Below are positions 1 through 7,310 of a stretch of DNA of 64,000 nt, piece after piece. The position numbers and the translations under genes are program-made. The DNA comes from CAIKMD01 sp963729935 (GTDB lineage: Bacteria; Pseudomonadota; Alphaproteobacteria; ATCC43930; CGMCC-115725). The stretch covers positions 248,001-312,000 of the forward strand of contig CAVSPW010000005.1 of NCBI GenBank assembly GCA_963729935.1, read 5' to 3'. Below the pieces are notes generated by a model. That model made no database searches. It was not told where the DNA came from and saw only the letters and a program-made list of their open reading frames with translations. Every line of letters begins with the position of its first letter. Within the stretch, counting starts at the first letter, position 1.

Positions 1-619
1 TCTCTTCGGGCGCGATCAGCAGCTCGTTGGCGAATTTCAGAAGATGGATTTTCACCTTCTCGTCGGTGAAGAGCTCGTTGACCAGATCGAGCAGGCTTTT
101 CTGGGCGGCGTGCATGATCTCGCGCCCTTCGGCGCTTTGATCGAGCAGCGCCCAGAACGGGCCCTGCGGCACCGGCGGCACGAACATGCCGGCCGTGATC
201 AGCGGCAGGACGGCTTTGCTCTTTAGCGCGAAGCGGCGATAGGCCTCGCCGTCGCGGGCCGAGACGGCGGCGATCGACGCGCAGGTGCGGTCGAGATCGG
301 CATAGCTCACGAGCGAGGTCTGATCGTCGAAGATGGTCGAGAAGATGCCTTCGGGGTGGATGTATTTGAGGCCGTATTTGGAGAGCAGGCCGAGCTCGTC
401 GTTGAGCAGCAGCGGGTTGGCCTGGATGATGATGTGCGTCGCCGAATGCCAGTCGTGCCGGAACCCCGGCGCGACGTTCTCGCCGGTGACGACCCCGCCG
501 CCGAACCACGCGTTCTTCTCGAGGACCAGGACCTTCTGTCCGGCCTTGGCGAGATAGGCCGCGGCGACGAGGCCGTTATGCCCCGAGCCGACGACGACGA
601 CATCGTAGGAAGCTACCAT
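1..619 (-). CDS. Phytoene-desaturase-like FAD oxidoreductase, N-terminal part (runs off left edge)
   Basis: The first 206 residues are present; the rest lies beyond the window. The protein opens with a Rossmann dinucleotide-binding segment, VVVGSGHNGLVAAAYLAKAG, followed by VLEKNAWFGGG, the FAD-binding N terminus of the phytoene dehydrogenase/carotenoid isomerase-like (PYROXD2-like) family. These are FAD-dependent oxidoreductases of varied and often unknown substrate; no carotenoid genes are visible nearby, so a role in carotenoid synthesis should not be assumed. The start is ATG at 619, preceded by GAGG about 6 nt upstream. It is divergent from the MarR-type gene starting at 731, with an operator-like dyad between them, so repression by that regulator is a reasonable inference. 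Confidence 0.85.
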   Translation of the reverse strand, partial: MVASYDVVVVGSGHNGLVAAAYLAKAGQKVLVLEKNAWFGGGVVTGENVAPGFRHDWHSATHIIIQANPLLLNDELGLLSKYGLKYIHPEGIFSTIFDDQTSLVSYADLDRTCASIAAVSARDGEAYRRFALKSKAVLPLITAGMFVPPVPQGPFWALLDQSAEGREIMHAAQKSLLDLVNELFTDEKVKIHLLKFANELLIAPEE

Positions 620-630
620 CGTGGCCTCGT

Positions 631-677
631 TCGTCAGGTTGCCTGACGAGTATGCGGCTCCCGGGTGTAAAACTCAA
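631..677 (-). promoter_or_regulatory. Promoter plus 19-bp operator-like dyad between divergent oxidoreductase and MarR genes
   Basis: A perfect inverted repeat TCGTCAGG-TTG-CCTGACGA occupies 631-649. On the minus strand TTGAGT (672-677) and CATACT (649-654) are separated by 17 bp and resemble -35 and -10 elements firing towards the gene starting at 619. The dyad begins at the -10 and covers the expected start of transcription, which is repressor geometry. The nearest regulator is the divergent MarR-family gene, so autoregulated repression is inferred. Confidence 0.6.
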
Positions 678-730
678 CTTATTTGGCTAAACCTGCTTGG
701 CACGGCGGGATCGGATTGTGGATCGAGCGA

Positions 731-1252
731 ATGGCACGGGACAGGTCGTTGGACTTTCCAGGCGAGAGGCGGTGGCGGCGGACGAATATGAGCCGCCTCC
801 TCTTCACGGCCGCGTGGCTGTTCGATAGGCGCATCCTCAACTACGTCAATGAGCACGGCTTCCCGGACCTTCGGATGGTGCATTTGCACCTTCCGCGCAA
901 TATCGATCTTGGCGGCACGCGCCTCACGGAGCTGGCCGCGCGGGCGGAAATATCGAAGCAATCGATGGCCGAGATCGTCGATGCTTGCGAGGCCATGGGG
1001 CTCGTCGGCAGGATTTCGGACCCCGCGGACCGCCGCGCGAAACGCGTTGCGCTGACGCCGCGCGGCCATAAGCTCATAAATATCGTCCGCGCGGCGATCT
1101 CTTCCGCGGAAAAGGAATTAAGGTCTCAGGTCGGCGTCGAAGCGGCCCAAGCGCTCGCCAGCACCTTGATCGACTACGTTGGACGCGGGTCGCCCACGAA
1201 AGCCAATTCCGGTCGCCCGAAACGCGCGCCGCCGGACCGCTCGCGATCCTGA
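731..1252 (+). CDS. MarR-family winged-helix transcriptional regulator
   Basis: A 173-residue protein with the MarR layout: helical N terminus, winged helix around TRLTELAARAEISKQSMAE, a recognition-helix stretch, and a basic wing, DPADRRAKRVALTPRG, typical of MarR proteins. MarR repressors are dimers that bind short palindromes and release them on binding phenolic or other small ligands. ATG at 731 was chosen; an in-frame TTG at 683 would add 16 residues and ATG at 788 would shorten it. The last 20 residues are basic and disordered. It is divergent from the FAD oxidoreductase, with the dyad at 631-649 as likely operator. The ligand is unknown. Confidence 0.8.
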   Translation: MARDRSLDFPGERRWRRTNMSRLLFTAAWLFDRRILNYVNEHGFPDLRMVHLHLPRNIDLGGTRLTELAARAEISKQSMAEIVDACEAMGLVGRISDPADRRAKRVALTPRGHKLINIVRAAISSAEKELRSQVGVEAAQALASTLIDYVGRGSPTKANSGRPKRAPPDRSRS

Positions 1253-1274
1253 CCGGCAGCGAGGATGACGCGCG

Positions 1275-1922
1275 TCAACGCGCCTTTGCCTTGCGGACGC
1301 GCATTCCCGGCTGCGCGTCGCCGCGGCGCCAGCGCATCAGGCCGAGCATGAGCGCCAGCGGAAAGACGTAGAGCGCAAGCGTTGACGGCTCGGTCACGCG
1401 CGCGAGCCCGGTGATGGTCATGGTGCCCGTAGCGGTGCCGAATTGGGTGTTGGGAAAACCGGTGGCGGTGTAGCTCACCCCTGTGAAACTCGGCGTGCCG
1501 CCGGCGATGCCGTCGATCTCGAGCGCGAAATCGGGCACGCCGGGGAAGAGCCCGGCGGCGCCGTATTGCGATCCGCCGATCACCAGCCTGTCGATGAAAT
1601 TCCCCGGCGCCAGCGCGACGTAGTCATAGGCGATGGTCGCCACGTTGAGCGGGATGCTGAGACTGTTGAGGGTGATCCCCGTCGTCTGATCCGACACCGA
1701 CACCGCCGTGTCGAAGGTCAGGGTGACGTTGCCCGTCACCGGATCGTACGGCGCCCCGGCCTGAAACCCCGAGGCCGAGAAGTCGATGGTGAGGGTGATC
1801 GGCATGGCCGCCGCCGGCGCGGCGAGACCGAGGACGAGCACCGCCGCCGCCTGATAACGCAGCGCCGCAAGACTGACGACAAGCGAGGATCGGGCACGAA
1901 GCCGGGCCCGGAATACACGCAA
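1275..1922 (-). CDS. PEP-CTERM-type exported protein
   Basis: A 215-residue secreted protein: a basic N terminus, a hydrophobic signal segment (AAAVLVLGLAAPAAA), a beta-rich Gly/Thr-rich middle, and a C terminus made of TEPSTLALYVFPLALMLGL followed by RWRRG. That tail is the tripartite PEP-CTERM signal (Pro-Glu-Pro-like motif, membrane helix, basic cluster) recognised by exosortase, though the first Pro of PEP is Thr here. TTG at 1922 was chosen because GGGGGAG lies 7 nt upstream; an open frame continues to ATG 1988 without a comparable ribosome site. Such proteins are usually tied to exopolysaccharide or surface structures. No exosortase gene is in the window. Confidence 0.75.
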   Translation of the reverse strand: MRVFRARLRARSSLVVSLAALRYQAAAVLVLGLAAPAAAMPITLTIDFSASGFQAGAPYDPVTGNVTLTFDTAVSVSDQTTGITLNSLSIPLNVATIAYDYVALAPGNFIDRLVIGGSQYGAAGLFPGVPDFALEIDGIAGGTPSFTGVSYTATGFPNTQFGTATGTMTITGLARVTEPSTLALYVFPLALMLGLMRWRRGDAQPGMRVRKAKAR

Positions 1923-2810
1923 TTTGCTGCTCCCCCTTTTTGCGATGCCGCTTTGGGCAAGTCCGCCGCGGCGGCGACCGGGTGCCATGCGAATAATCGT
2001 CCCGCCGCGGATGGGCCTGAGTCAAGCTTCTCGGTAAGGTCGGCGCGCCCGCGGCCAATCCCCTGAATTCCAGCCTGATGCGACCACGCTTCAATGACCC
2101 AGCCGGAATCGATGCTTCGGTAGAGCACGTCGGCGCTCGCCGCCGCCGCTCACGATCGCGGGTACCAGATCTATGTCCATTTCATCCGCACTCACAGGTG
2201 CAGCGATAGCTCGCACGACAATTTCGTCGCTCGTGAAGAACGCGGAAGCCACTGAGGCGCGGCGATCATGCTTGGGCGCTACACCCACGCAAATCAGTCA
2301 AGCGGATGCGGCGGGCGTCAAGTTCCATCGCAGCCGGCTCGGCCGGCTCATCCGCGCGCGAGGTGTGGGCTGGTCCGCACCCCGCACCAAACGCTCAGAT
2401 CATTTCGCCGCCTCGTCGTAGGGATAGATCATCGGACCAGTCTTGAGACTGTCAGGCGCCACGACCGTCATGGTCTTGGAAGGATCCTTGAACTGGTCCA
2501 GGCCGGAGCCGACGCGCTGAAATAGCCTCCGTCGCGGTAGTGGGAGGGGCGGCTTCGAGTCATCGGCGGTCCGAATCACGGTCGGCGAGGCCGGTCTGCT
2601 CTCGCCTGAAAATCGCACTCGCGCCCGGACAAGCCGGCGCGTCGCACCATGACGATCGTGGTAGCTCCGAATCACGCCCCCGAGAGCGGGCTAGCCTGCC
2701 GTAGAGTAGATAGGTCCGTTCCGCGTCAGCCCCAAACAGCACAGACCTTGACCTTGCTGTGCCGTACGCTCATATGTACGCTATTGACGTACATAGCGCG
2801 ATAGGATTCC
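1923..2810. other. Long stretch without a convincing gene
   Basis: About 890 bp. Short open frames exist on both strands, but none has a recognised family, a clear ribosome site and coding-like composition together. The most protein-like is the tail of a minus-strand frame ending at 2400 (SLKTGPMIYPYDEAAK), which could be the remains of a decayed gene. Towards the right end it carries GTACGCT twice, 12 bp apart (2764-2770, 2776-2782), and an inverted repeat described separately. No transposase or phage sequence was seen. Confidence 0.5.
2773..2795. promoter_or_regulatory. Perfect 8-7-8 inverted repeat upstream of the 2811 gene
   Basis: TATGTACG, a 7-bp spacer, then CGTACATA form a perfect dyad ending 15 bp before the ATG at 2811. 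A second copy of the half-site core GTACGCT lies at 2764-2770. The position, overlapping the likely promoter or leader, suggests an operator for an unidentified dimeric regulator. The sequence is AT-rich against a GC-rich background. Confidence 0.5.
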
Positions 2811-3410
2811 ATGACCAGCGACGCAAGGCACAGCACCGGGCCCACCACCGCGGCCGGCAAGGCGGTCGCGTCGCAGAACGCGCTGTGCCACGGGCTCACC
2901 GCGCGGCAGTTCGTTTGCCGGGACGAGCACACGAAGGATTTCCTGGAATTCGCCGAGTTGCTTCGCCGCGATCTCGCCCCCGGCGACGCGGTCGAGGAGC
3001 TTCTCGCCGAGCGCATCATCCTTGCCGCTTGGCGGCTGCCCCGCGCTTCGCGCGCCGAGCGCGGCGTGATCGACACCTGGCACATCACCACCACGCCCCA
3101 TCACCTCCTGCATGGCGAGACCGGCCTGTCGCGCCTCTTCGCCCGGCGGCCTGAGACCTTGACCGCCTTGTCGCGCTACGAGGCCGCGCCCGACCGCGCC
3201 TTCGGCCGCGCCTTTGCCTTGCTCGAGCGGCGCCAGGCGCGCCGCCGCGGCGAGGATGTTTCGGCGCCGGTGACAGTGCTGGTCGAGGGCGCGGACGAAA
3301 CGGCTAAGCCGCTTGGCCACAACGCGAATATCGAAAATTGCGAAACGAACCCAATCGACCCGGAGGGGCAGCGCGACGCGCCCCTTTTGGGCCTCGCGCC
3401 GCATGACTAA
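2811..3410 (+). CDS. Uncharacterised protein with N-terminal STGP/GK/NAL-HGL motif
   Basis: A 199-residue soluble protein. Residues 8-30 carry STGPTTAAGK followed by SQNALCHGL, a motif found at the start of many uncharacterised, often multicopy bacterial proteins of unknown role. The middle is helical and Arg/Glu-rich; the tail (NIENCETNPIDPEG) is of a kind also seen repeatedly in such proteins. AGGA about 6 nt upstream supports ATG 2811. It stands alone, ahead of the ATP synthase operon on the same strand with a 118-bp gap, and has its own dyad upstream. No enzymatic motif is recognised. A link to mobile elements is possible but not shown. Confidence 0.6.
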   Translation: MTSDARHSTGPTTAAGKAVASQNALCHGLTARQFVCRDEHTKDFLEFAELLRRDLAPGDAVEELLAERIILAAWRLPRASRAERGVIDTWHITTTPHHLLHGETGLSRLFARRPETLTALSRYEAAPDRAFGRAFALLERRQARRRGEDVSAPVTVLVEGADETAKPLGHNANIENCETNPIDPEGQRDAPLLGLAPHD

Positions 3411-3528
3411 GCCGCGCGAAATGCGGCGATATGCGCCGGGCGCCTCGGCTTGACACCGGGGCGAGACGGCCCTTAAGTTGCGCCGCTTCCCGGCGGGGTT
3501 TCTCTCAAGCTTTACGAGCGGTTCGCCC

Positions 3529-3888
3529 ATGGACGAACACGAGAAAGCCGATCCGTTGCGGGAGTTGGGGGAACGGCTCGACAAGGCCCGCCGGGCGCGG
3601 AAAGCGGCGCCGGCGGCCCCCGAAGAAGGGACGCGTTCGGCGCTCGCGCTGGGGATGCGCGTCGGGTTGGAGCTCGTCGTTGCCGTCGTCGTCGCCGTCT
3701 TCATCGGCTGGGCGGTGGATAAGGGGCTCGGCACGCGGCCCTGGGGGATGATCGTGTTCTTCTTCCTCGGCGTCGCCGCGGGCATGGTGAATGTCTACCG
3801 CACCGTGACCGGCATGGGCATGGCGGTGGGATATCGGCGGGACCGGAAGGCCGGCACCGCGCAGAACTGGGACGAGGACGAGGACTGA
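3529..3888 (+). CDS. atpI: ATP synthase protein I (AtpI/AtpZ family)
   Basis: A 119-residue membrane protein with a charged, Lys/Arg/Ala-rich N terminus (about 45 residues) and two hydrophobic helices: GLELVVAVVVAVFIGWAVDK and MIVFFFLGVAAGMVNVY. This is the arrangement of AtpI, which assists assembly of the F0 c-ring and may handle Mg2+ or Ca2+. It is first in the F0 operon and followed after one base by atpB. ATG 3529 was chosen as the family start; the open frame extends upstream without conserved sequence. F1 genes are not in the window, in keeping with the split ATP synthase operons of alphaproteobacteria. Confidence 0.88.
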   Translation: MDEHEKADPLRELGERLDKARRARKAAPAAPEEGTRSALALGMRVGLELVVAVVVAVFIGWAVDKGLGTRPWGMIVFFFLGVAAGMVNVYRTVTGMGMAVGYRRDRKAGTAQNWDEDED

Positions 3889-3889
3889 C

Positions 3890-4624
3890 GTGGCGCTGGA
3901 GCTTCATCCGCTCGATCAATTCAAGATCGAACCGCTGTTTCGCATCGCGCTTCCGGGCGGGATCGACGCCTCCTTCACGAATTCGGCACTCTTCATGTGC
4001 GCGGCGGTCGCCCTGGCCACGGTCTTGATCGTCATCGGCTCGCGCCGGCGCGATCTCGTGCCCGGCCGCTGGCAGTCGATCGCCGAGATCGCTTACGAAT
4101 TCATCGCCGGGATGATCGACGAGAATGTCGGCCATGAGGGGCGCCAATATTTTCCATTCCTCTTCACCCTCTTCATGTTCGTGCTCTTGGGCAATCTCCT
4201 CGGGCTCATCCCCTACGGCTTCACCTATACCAGCCACATCATCGTCACCTTCGCCATGGCGGCGCTGGTGTTCCTGGGCGTCACCATCATCGGCATCGTG
4301 CGGCATGGCTGGCATTTCCTCGGCTTCTTCGTGCCGCATGGCGTGCCCTGGGTGCTCCTCCTCATCCTCGTGCCGATCGAGGTGCTGAGCTATTTCATCC
4401 GGCCCTTCACCCTCTCGATCCGGCTCTTCGCCAATATGATGGCGGGGCACACCATGCTCGCGATCTTCGGCGGCTTCGTCGCGGCGATGGGGCTCTTGGG
4501 CATTCTGCCGCTCTCGGTCGACGTGCTGCTGATCTTCCTCGAATTGCTGGTCGCGGTGCTGCAGGCCTATGTCTTCACCATTCTCAGCTGCCTCTATCTG
4601 CGCGACGCCATTCATCTGCATTAG
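3890..4624 (+). CDS. atpB: F0F1 ATP synthase subunit a
   Basis: A 244-residue integral membrane protein with five to six hydrophobic helices, the expected size. Near the C terminus PFTLSIRLFANMMAGH carries the essential Arg (Arg178 here, equivalent to E. coli Arg210) that faces the c-ring carboxylate during proton translocation. The GTG start at 3890 lies one base after the atpI stop, so the two are probably translationally coupled. It forms the stator proton channel together with the c-ring encoded next. Confidence 0.97.
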   Translation: MALELHPLDQFKIEPLFRIALPGGIDASFTNSALFMCAAVALATVLIVIGSRRRDLVPGRWQSIAEIAYEFIAGMIDENVGHEGRQYFPFLFTLFMFVLLGNLLGLIPYGFTYTSHIIVTFAMAALVFLGVTIIGIVRHGWHFLGFFVPHGVPWVLLLILVPIEVLSYFIRPFTLSIRLFANMMAGHTMLAIFGGFVAAMGLLGILPLSVDVLLIFLELLVAVLQAYVFTILSCLYLRDAIHLH

Positions 4625-4657
4625 GCTTCAACACACTCAAACCAGGGGAAAAGACTC

Positions 4658-4879
4658 ATGGATCTCGCTGCTGCCAAAATGATCGGTGCCGGCCTCGCCT
4701 GCATCGCGCTCGTCGGCGCCGGTATCGGCATCGGCAACGTGTTCGCGGCGCTCATCAACGCGCTGGCGCGCAACCCGGCCGCCCAGGTCACGCCCTTCGC
4801 GTTCCTCGGCTTCGCGCTCGCCGAGGCGACCGGCCTCTTCGGCCTCGCCATCGCGTTCCTCATCCTCTTCGTGTTCTAG
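4658..4879 (+). CDS. atpE: F0F1 ATP synthase subunit c
   Basis: A 73-residue hairpin of two membrane helices. Helix 1 has the Gly-rich AGIGIGNVFAAL stretch for tight ring packing, the polar loop is ARNPAAQ, and helix 2 carries the proton-binding carboxylate Glu56 in FALAEATGLF. Multiple copies form the rotor ring. A 33-bp gap with AGGGGAAA precedes the ATG, giving it its own good ribosome site as expected for the most abundant F0 subunit. Confidence 0.97.
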   Translation: MDLAAAKMIGAGLACIALVGAGIGIGNVFAALINALARNPAAQVTPFAFLGFALAEATGLFGLAIAFLILFVF

Positions 4880-4889
4880 ACCGGAACCG

Positions 4890-5381
4890 ATGCCGCAACT
4901 CGACCTCGCCACCTTTCCGCCGCAGCTCATCTGGCTCGCGATCACCTTTCTCGTTCTCTATGTGGTGATGGCGAAGCTCGGCCTGCCGCGCGTCGGCGGC
5001 ATCATCGCCGCGCGCCAGTCGCGCATCGACGGCGATCTCGAAAAGGCGGCGCAGATGAAGAGCGAGGCCGAGGCCGTGATCGCGGCCTATGACAAAGCGC
5101 TCGCCGAGGCGCGCATGCAGGCGCAGATCACCTTGCGCGAGACGACCGAGGCGCTGAACGCGCGCTCCGCCGAGCGCCTGCGCCAGATCGCCGAAGAACT
5201 GGGGCATGAGACCGCCGGCGCCGAGCGGCGGATCGAGGCCGCCAAGCGCGACGCGATGGGCTCCCTACGCGAGGTCGCGGTCGATGTCACGCGCGCCGCG
5301 GCCTTGAAGCTCACGGGCAGCGAGCTCGATGCCGGCCGCGCCGCTGCCGCAGTCGATGCGGCGATGCGGGAGCGCGGCTGA
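4890..5381 (+). CDS. atpF': F0F1 ATP synthase subunit b'
   Basis: A 163-residue stator subunit: one N-terminal membrane helix (LIWLAITFLVLYVVMAKLGL) and a long charged coiled coil rich in Glu, Arg and Ala. It is the first of two related b-type genes; having divergent b' and b instead of a b homodimer is usual in alphaproteobacteria and phototrophs. The coding region starts at ATG 4890 shortly after atpE, and its stop overlaps the next ATG (TGATG). The assignment as b' rests on position before atpF and on the longer coil. Confidence 0.92.
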   Translation: MPQLDLATFPPQLIWLAITFLVLYVVMAKLGLPRVGGIIAARQSRIDGDLEKAAQMKSEAEAVIAAYDKALAEARMQAQITLRETTEALNARSAERLRQIAEELGHETAGAERRIEAAKRDAMGSLREVAVDVTRAAALKLTGSELDAGRAAAAVDAAMRERG

Positions 5382-5872
5382 TGCCCGAATTCATGCATGA
5401 GGCCGAATTCTGGGTCCTGATCGCCTTCCTCATCGCGATCGCCTATCTCGTCTACAAGACCCGGACCCTCATCACCGGCGCGCTCGACCAGCGCGCGGCC
5501 AAGATCAAGGCCGAGCTCGACGAGGCGCAGCGCCTGCGCGAAGAGGCCCAGGCCAAGCTCGCCGAATACCAAAGGAAACAGCGCGACGCGCTGAAAGAGG
5601 CCGAGGCGATCGTGGCCCAGGCCAAGATCGAGGCCGAACGCGCGGCAGCCCAAGGCGCGCGCGATCTCGAGGCCGCGATCGAGCGCCGCAAGCGCATGGC
5701 GGTCGAGAAGATCGCCTTGACCGAAGCCAAGGCGCTGTCCGAGGTGCGCAACATGGCGGTCGATCTGGCGATCGCCGCCTTGCGCCACAGCCTTGTCGAG
5801 GATCTCGACGCGCAGCGCCGCGGCGCCCTGATCGACGACGCGATCGCCGGCCTGCCGCCAACGCTGCACTGA
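5381..5872 (+). CDS. atpF: F0F1 ATP synthase subunit b
   Basis: A 163-residue partner of the preceding b' subunit: a short N terminus (MPEFMHEAEF), one membrane helix (WVLIAFLIAIAYLVYK), then a continuous charged coiled coil (REEAQAKLAEYQRKQRDAL). It forms the peripheral stalk linking F0 to F1. The start overlaps the stop of atpF' by one base. It is the last gene of the F0 operon; about 100 bp without an obvious T-tract terminator separates it from the LVIVD gene. Confidence 0.93.
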   Translation: MPEFMHEAEFWVLIAFLIAIAYLVYKTRTLITGALDQRAAKIKAELDEAQRLREEAQAKLAEYQRKQRDALKEAEAIVAQAKIEAERAAAQGARDLEAAIERRKRMAVEKIALTEAKALSEVRNMAVDLAIAALRHSLVEDLDAQRRGALIDDAIAGLPPTLH

Positions 5873-5974
5873 GCTGCCAAAAACGCCGACGCCGTTTACC
5901 CCGGCTGATTTAAGCTGACGCTCCATAAGGGTGCCGGCTCGATGCGTGGCGCCGTTCCAGAGGGGGAGAACGAC

Positions 5975-7303
5975 ATGAAGCGCGCGCGAGGAAAATTCTT
6001 TGCCGCAATCCTGCTGACGTTCGCGTTCTTGGCGCGGCCGAGCTTCGCCGATCCCATCCCCAAGGGCTGGGAAGCCCAGAACATGAAGCCGATCGGCTAC
6101 AGCGATCTTGCCGGGCGCCGCGGCGCCTTCAAGATGGCGATCAAGCAGGTCAAGGGCCGCTGGTATCTCTATATGGGCCATCTCTGGGATTACGGCTGGA
6201 GCATTCTCGACGTCACCGATCCCAAGAATCCCAAATACGTGAAGTTCATCGAAGGTCCCAAGAACACCTGGGACATCCAGATGACCTTGCACGACAATCT
6301 GATGATCACCGCGCTCCAACAAGCGCCGCCGGACTGGGGCGGCGATCCGTCGAAGCCCTTCGGGGACGGCGTGCTCATCTGGGACATCAGCGACCCGATC
6401 AACCCGAAGCAGCTCTCGCAATGGAAGACGGGCGGCACGGGCACGCACCGCAACTCCTATCCGGGCGGGAAATACGCCTATCTCTCGGCGGGCATGCCCG
6501 GCTACAAAGGCAACATCCTCGTCATCCTCGATGTGAGCGATCCGGCGAACCCCAAAGAGGCCGGGCGCTGGTCGATGCCGGGGCAGAAGCAGGGCGATCC
6601 ACCGGCTCCGCCGCCTTACGGCTTCCACGGTCCCGCCAATATCAGCCCGGACGGCAAGATGGCCTCGATGGGCTACGCGCCGGGCGTGATCAATCTCGAC
6701 ATCAGCGACATCGCCAATCCGAAGCTCGTCGGCGAGTTGACCTTCACCCCGCCCTTCATCTCGGCCGGCTCGCAATCCGAGCACACGGTGCTGCCGCTGT
6801 GGAAGAAGCAGATGCTCTTTGCGAATTCCGAAGCCGCGGCCGAGAACTGCGTCGACAACGCGCTGAACTACGCGGTGCTGATCGACAACAAGAACCCGGC
6901 GAAACCGCGGCTCGCCTCGATGTTCCCGCTGCCGGTGCCGCCCAAGGACGCGCCCTATAAGGATTTCTGCGACAAGGGCGGCCGCTTCGGCCCGCACAAC
7001 ACCAATCAGGAAATCCACCTGCCCGATGTCGAGCAGCCGGACAATCTGATCTATCTGACCTATTTCAACGCCGGGCTGCAGGTCTTCGACATCAAGGACC
7101 CGTATATGCCGAAGATCACCGGCTATTTCATTCCGCCCCAGCCGACCAAGAAGGTCGGCTATTACCCGAAGACCAAGCTCGTCAACCAGACCGAAGACGT
7201 GCTGGTCGACACGCGCGGCAATATCTACATCACCGACAAGCAGTGGGGCGTCTTCATCCTGCGTTATTCCGGACCGGACGAGCCGAAGCCGACTGCGAAA
7301 TAG
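5975..7303 (+). CDS. Secreted LVIVD-repeat beta-propeller protein
   Basis: A 442-residue protein with a signal peptide (AAILLTFAFLARPSFA, cleavage near residue 26). It then carries six LVIVD-type repeats of the form hhDhxDPxxPxxhxxh, near residues 76, 133, 184, 241, 300 and 369 (for example ILDVTDPKNPKYV and IWDISDPINPKQL). Such repeats fold as blades of a beta-propeller, probably periplasmic here. His-containing loops recur (GTHRNSYPGG, YGFHGP, GPHNTN). ATG 5975 was chosen because AGAGGGGGAGAA precedes it and the signal peptide begins there. A second six-repeat LVIVD gene lies at 12321-13451. Function is not established. Confidence 0.85.
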   Translation: MKRARGKFFAAILLTFAFLARPSFADPIPKGWEAQNMKPIGYSDLAGRRGAFKMAIKQVKGRWYLYMGHLWDYGWSILDVTDPKNPKYVKFIEGPKNTWDIQMTLHDNLMITALQQAPPDWGGDPSKPFGDGVLIWDISDPINPKQLSQWKTGGTGTHRNSYPGGKYAYLSAGMPGYKGNILVILDVSDPANPKEAGRWSMPGQKQGDPPAPPPYGFHGPANISPDGKMASMGYAPGVINLDISDIANPKLVGELTFTPPFISAGSQSEHTVLPLWKKQMLFANSEAAAENCVDNALNYAVLIDNKNPAKPRLASMFPLPVPPKDAPYKDFCDKGGRFGPHNTNQEIHLPDVEQPDNLIYLTYFNAGLQVFDIKDPYMPKITGYFIPPQPTKKVGYYPKTKLVNQTEDVLVDTRGNIYITDKQWGVFILRYSGPDEPKPTAK

Positions 7304-7310
7304 GGCGGCG

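Noticed and set aside
2400..2675. 91-residue minus-strand frame as a functional gene
   Set aside because: Only its last 30 or so residues look protein-like, there is no family match that I recognise and no ribosome site; kept as a possible remnant only.
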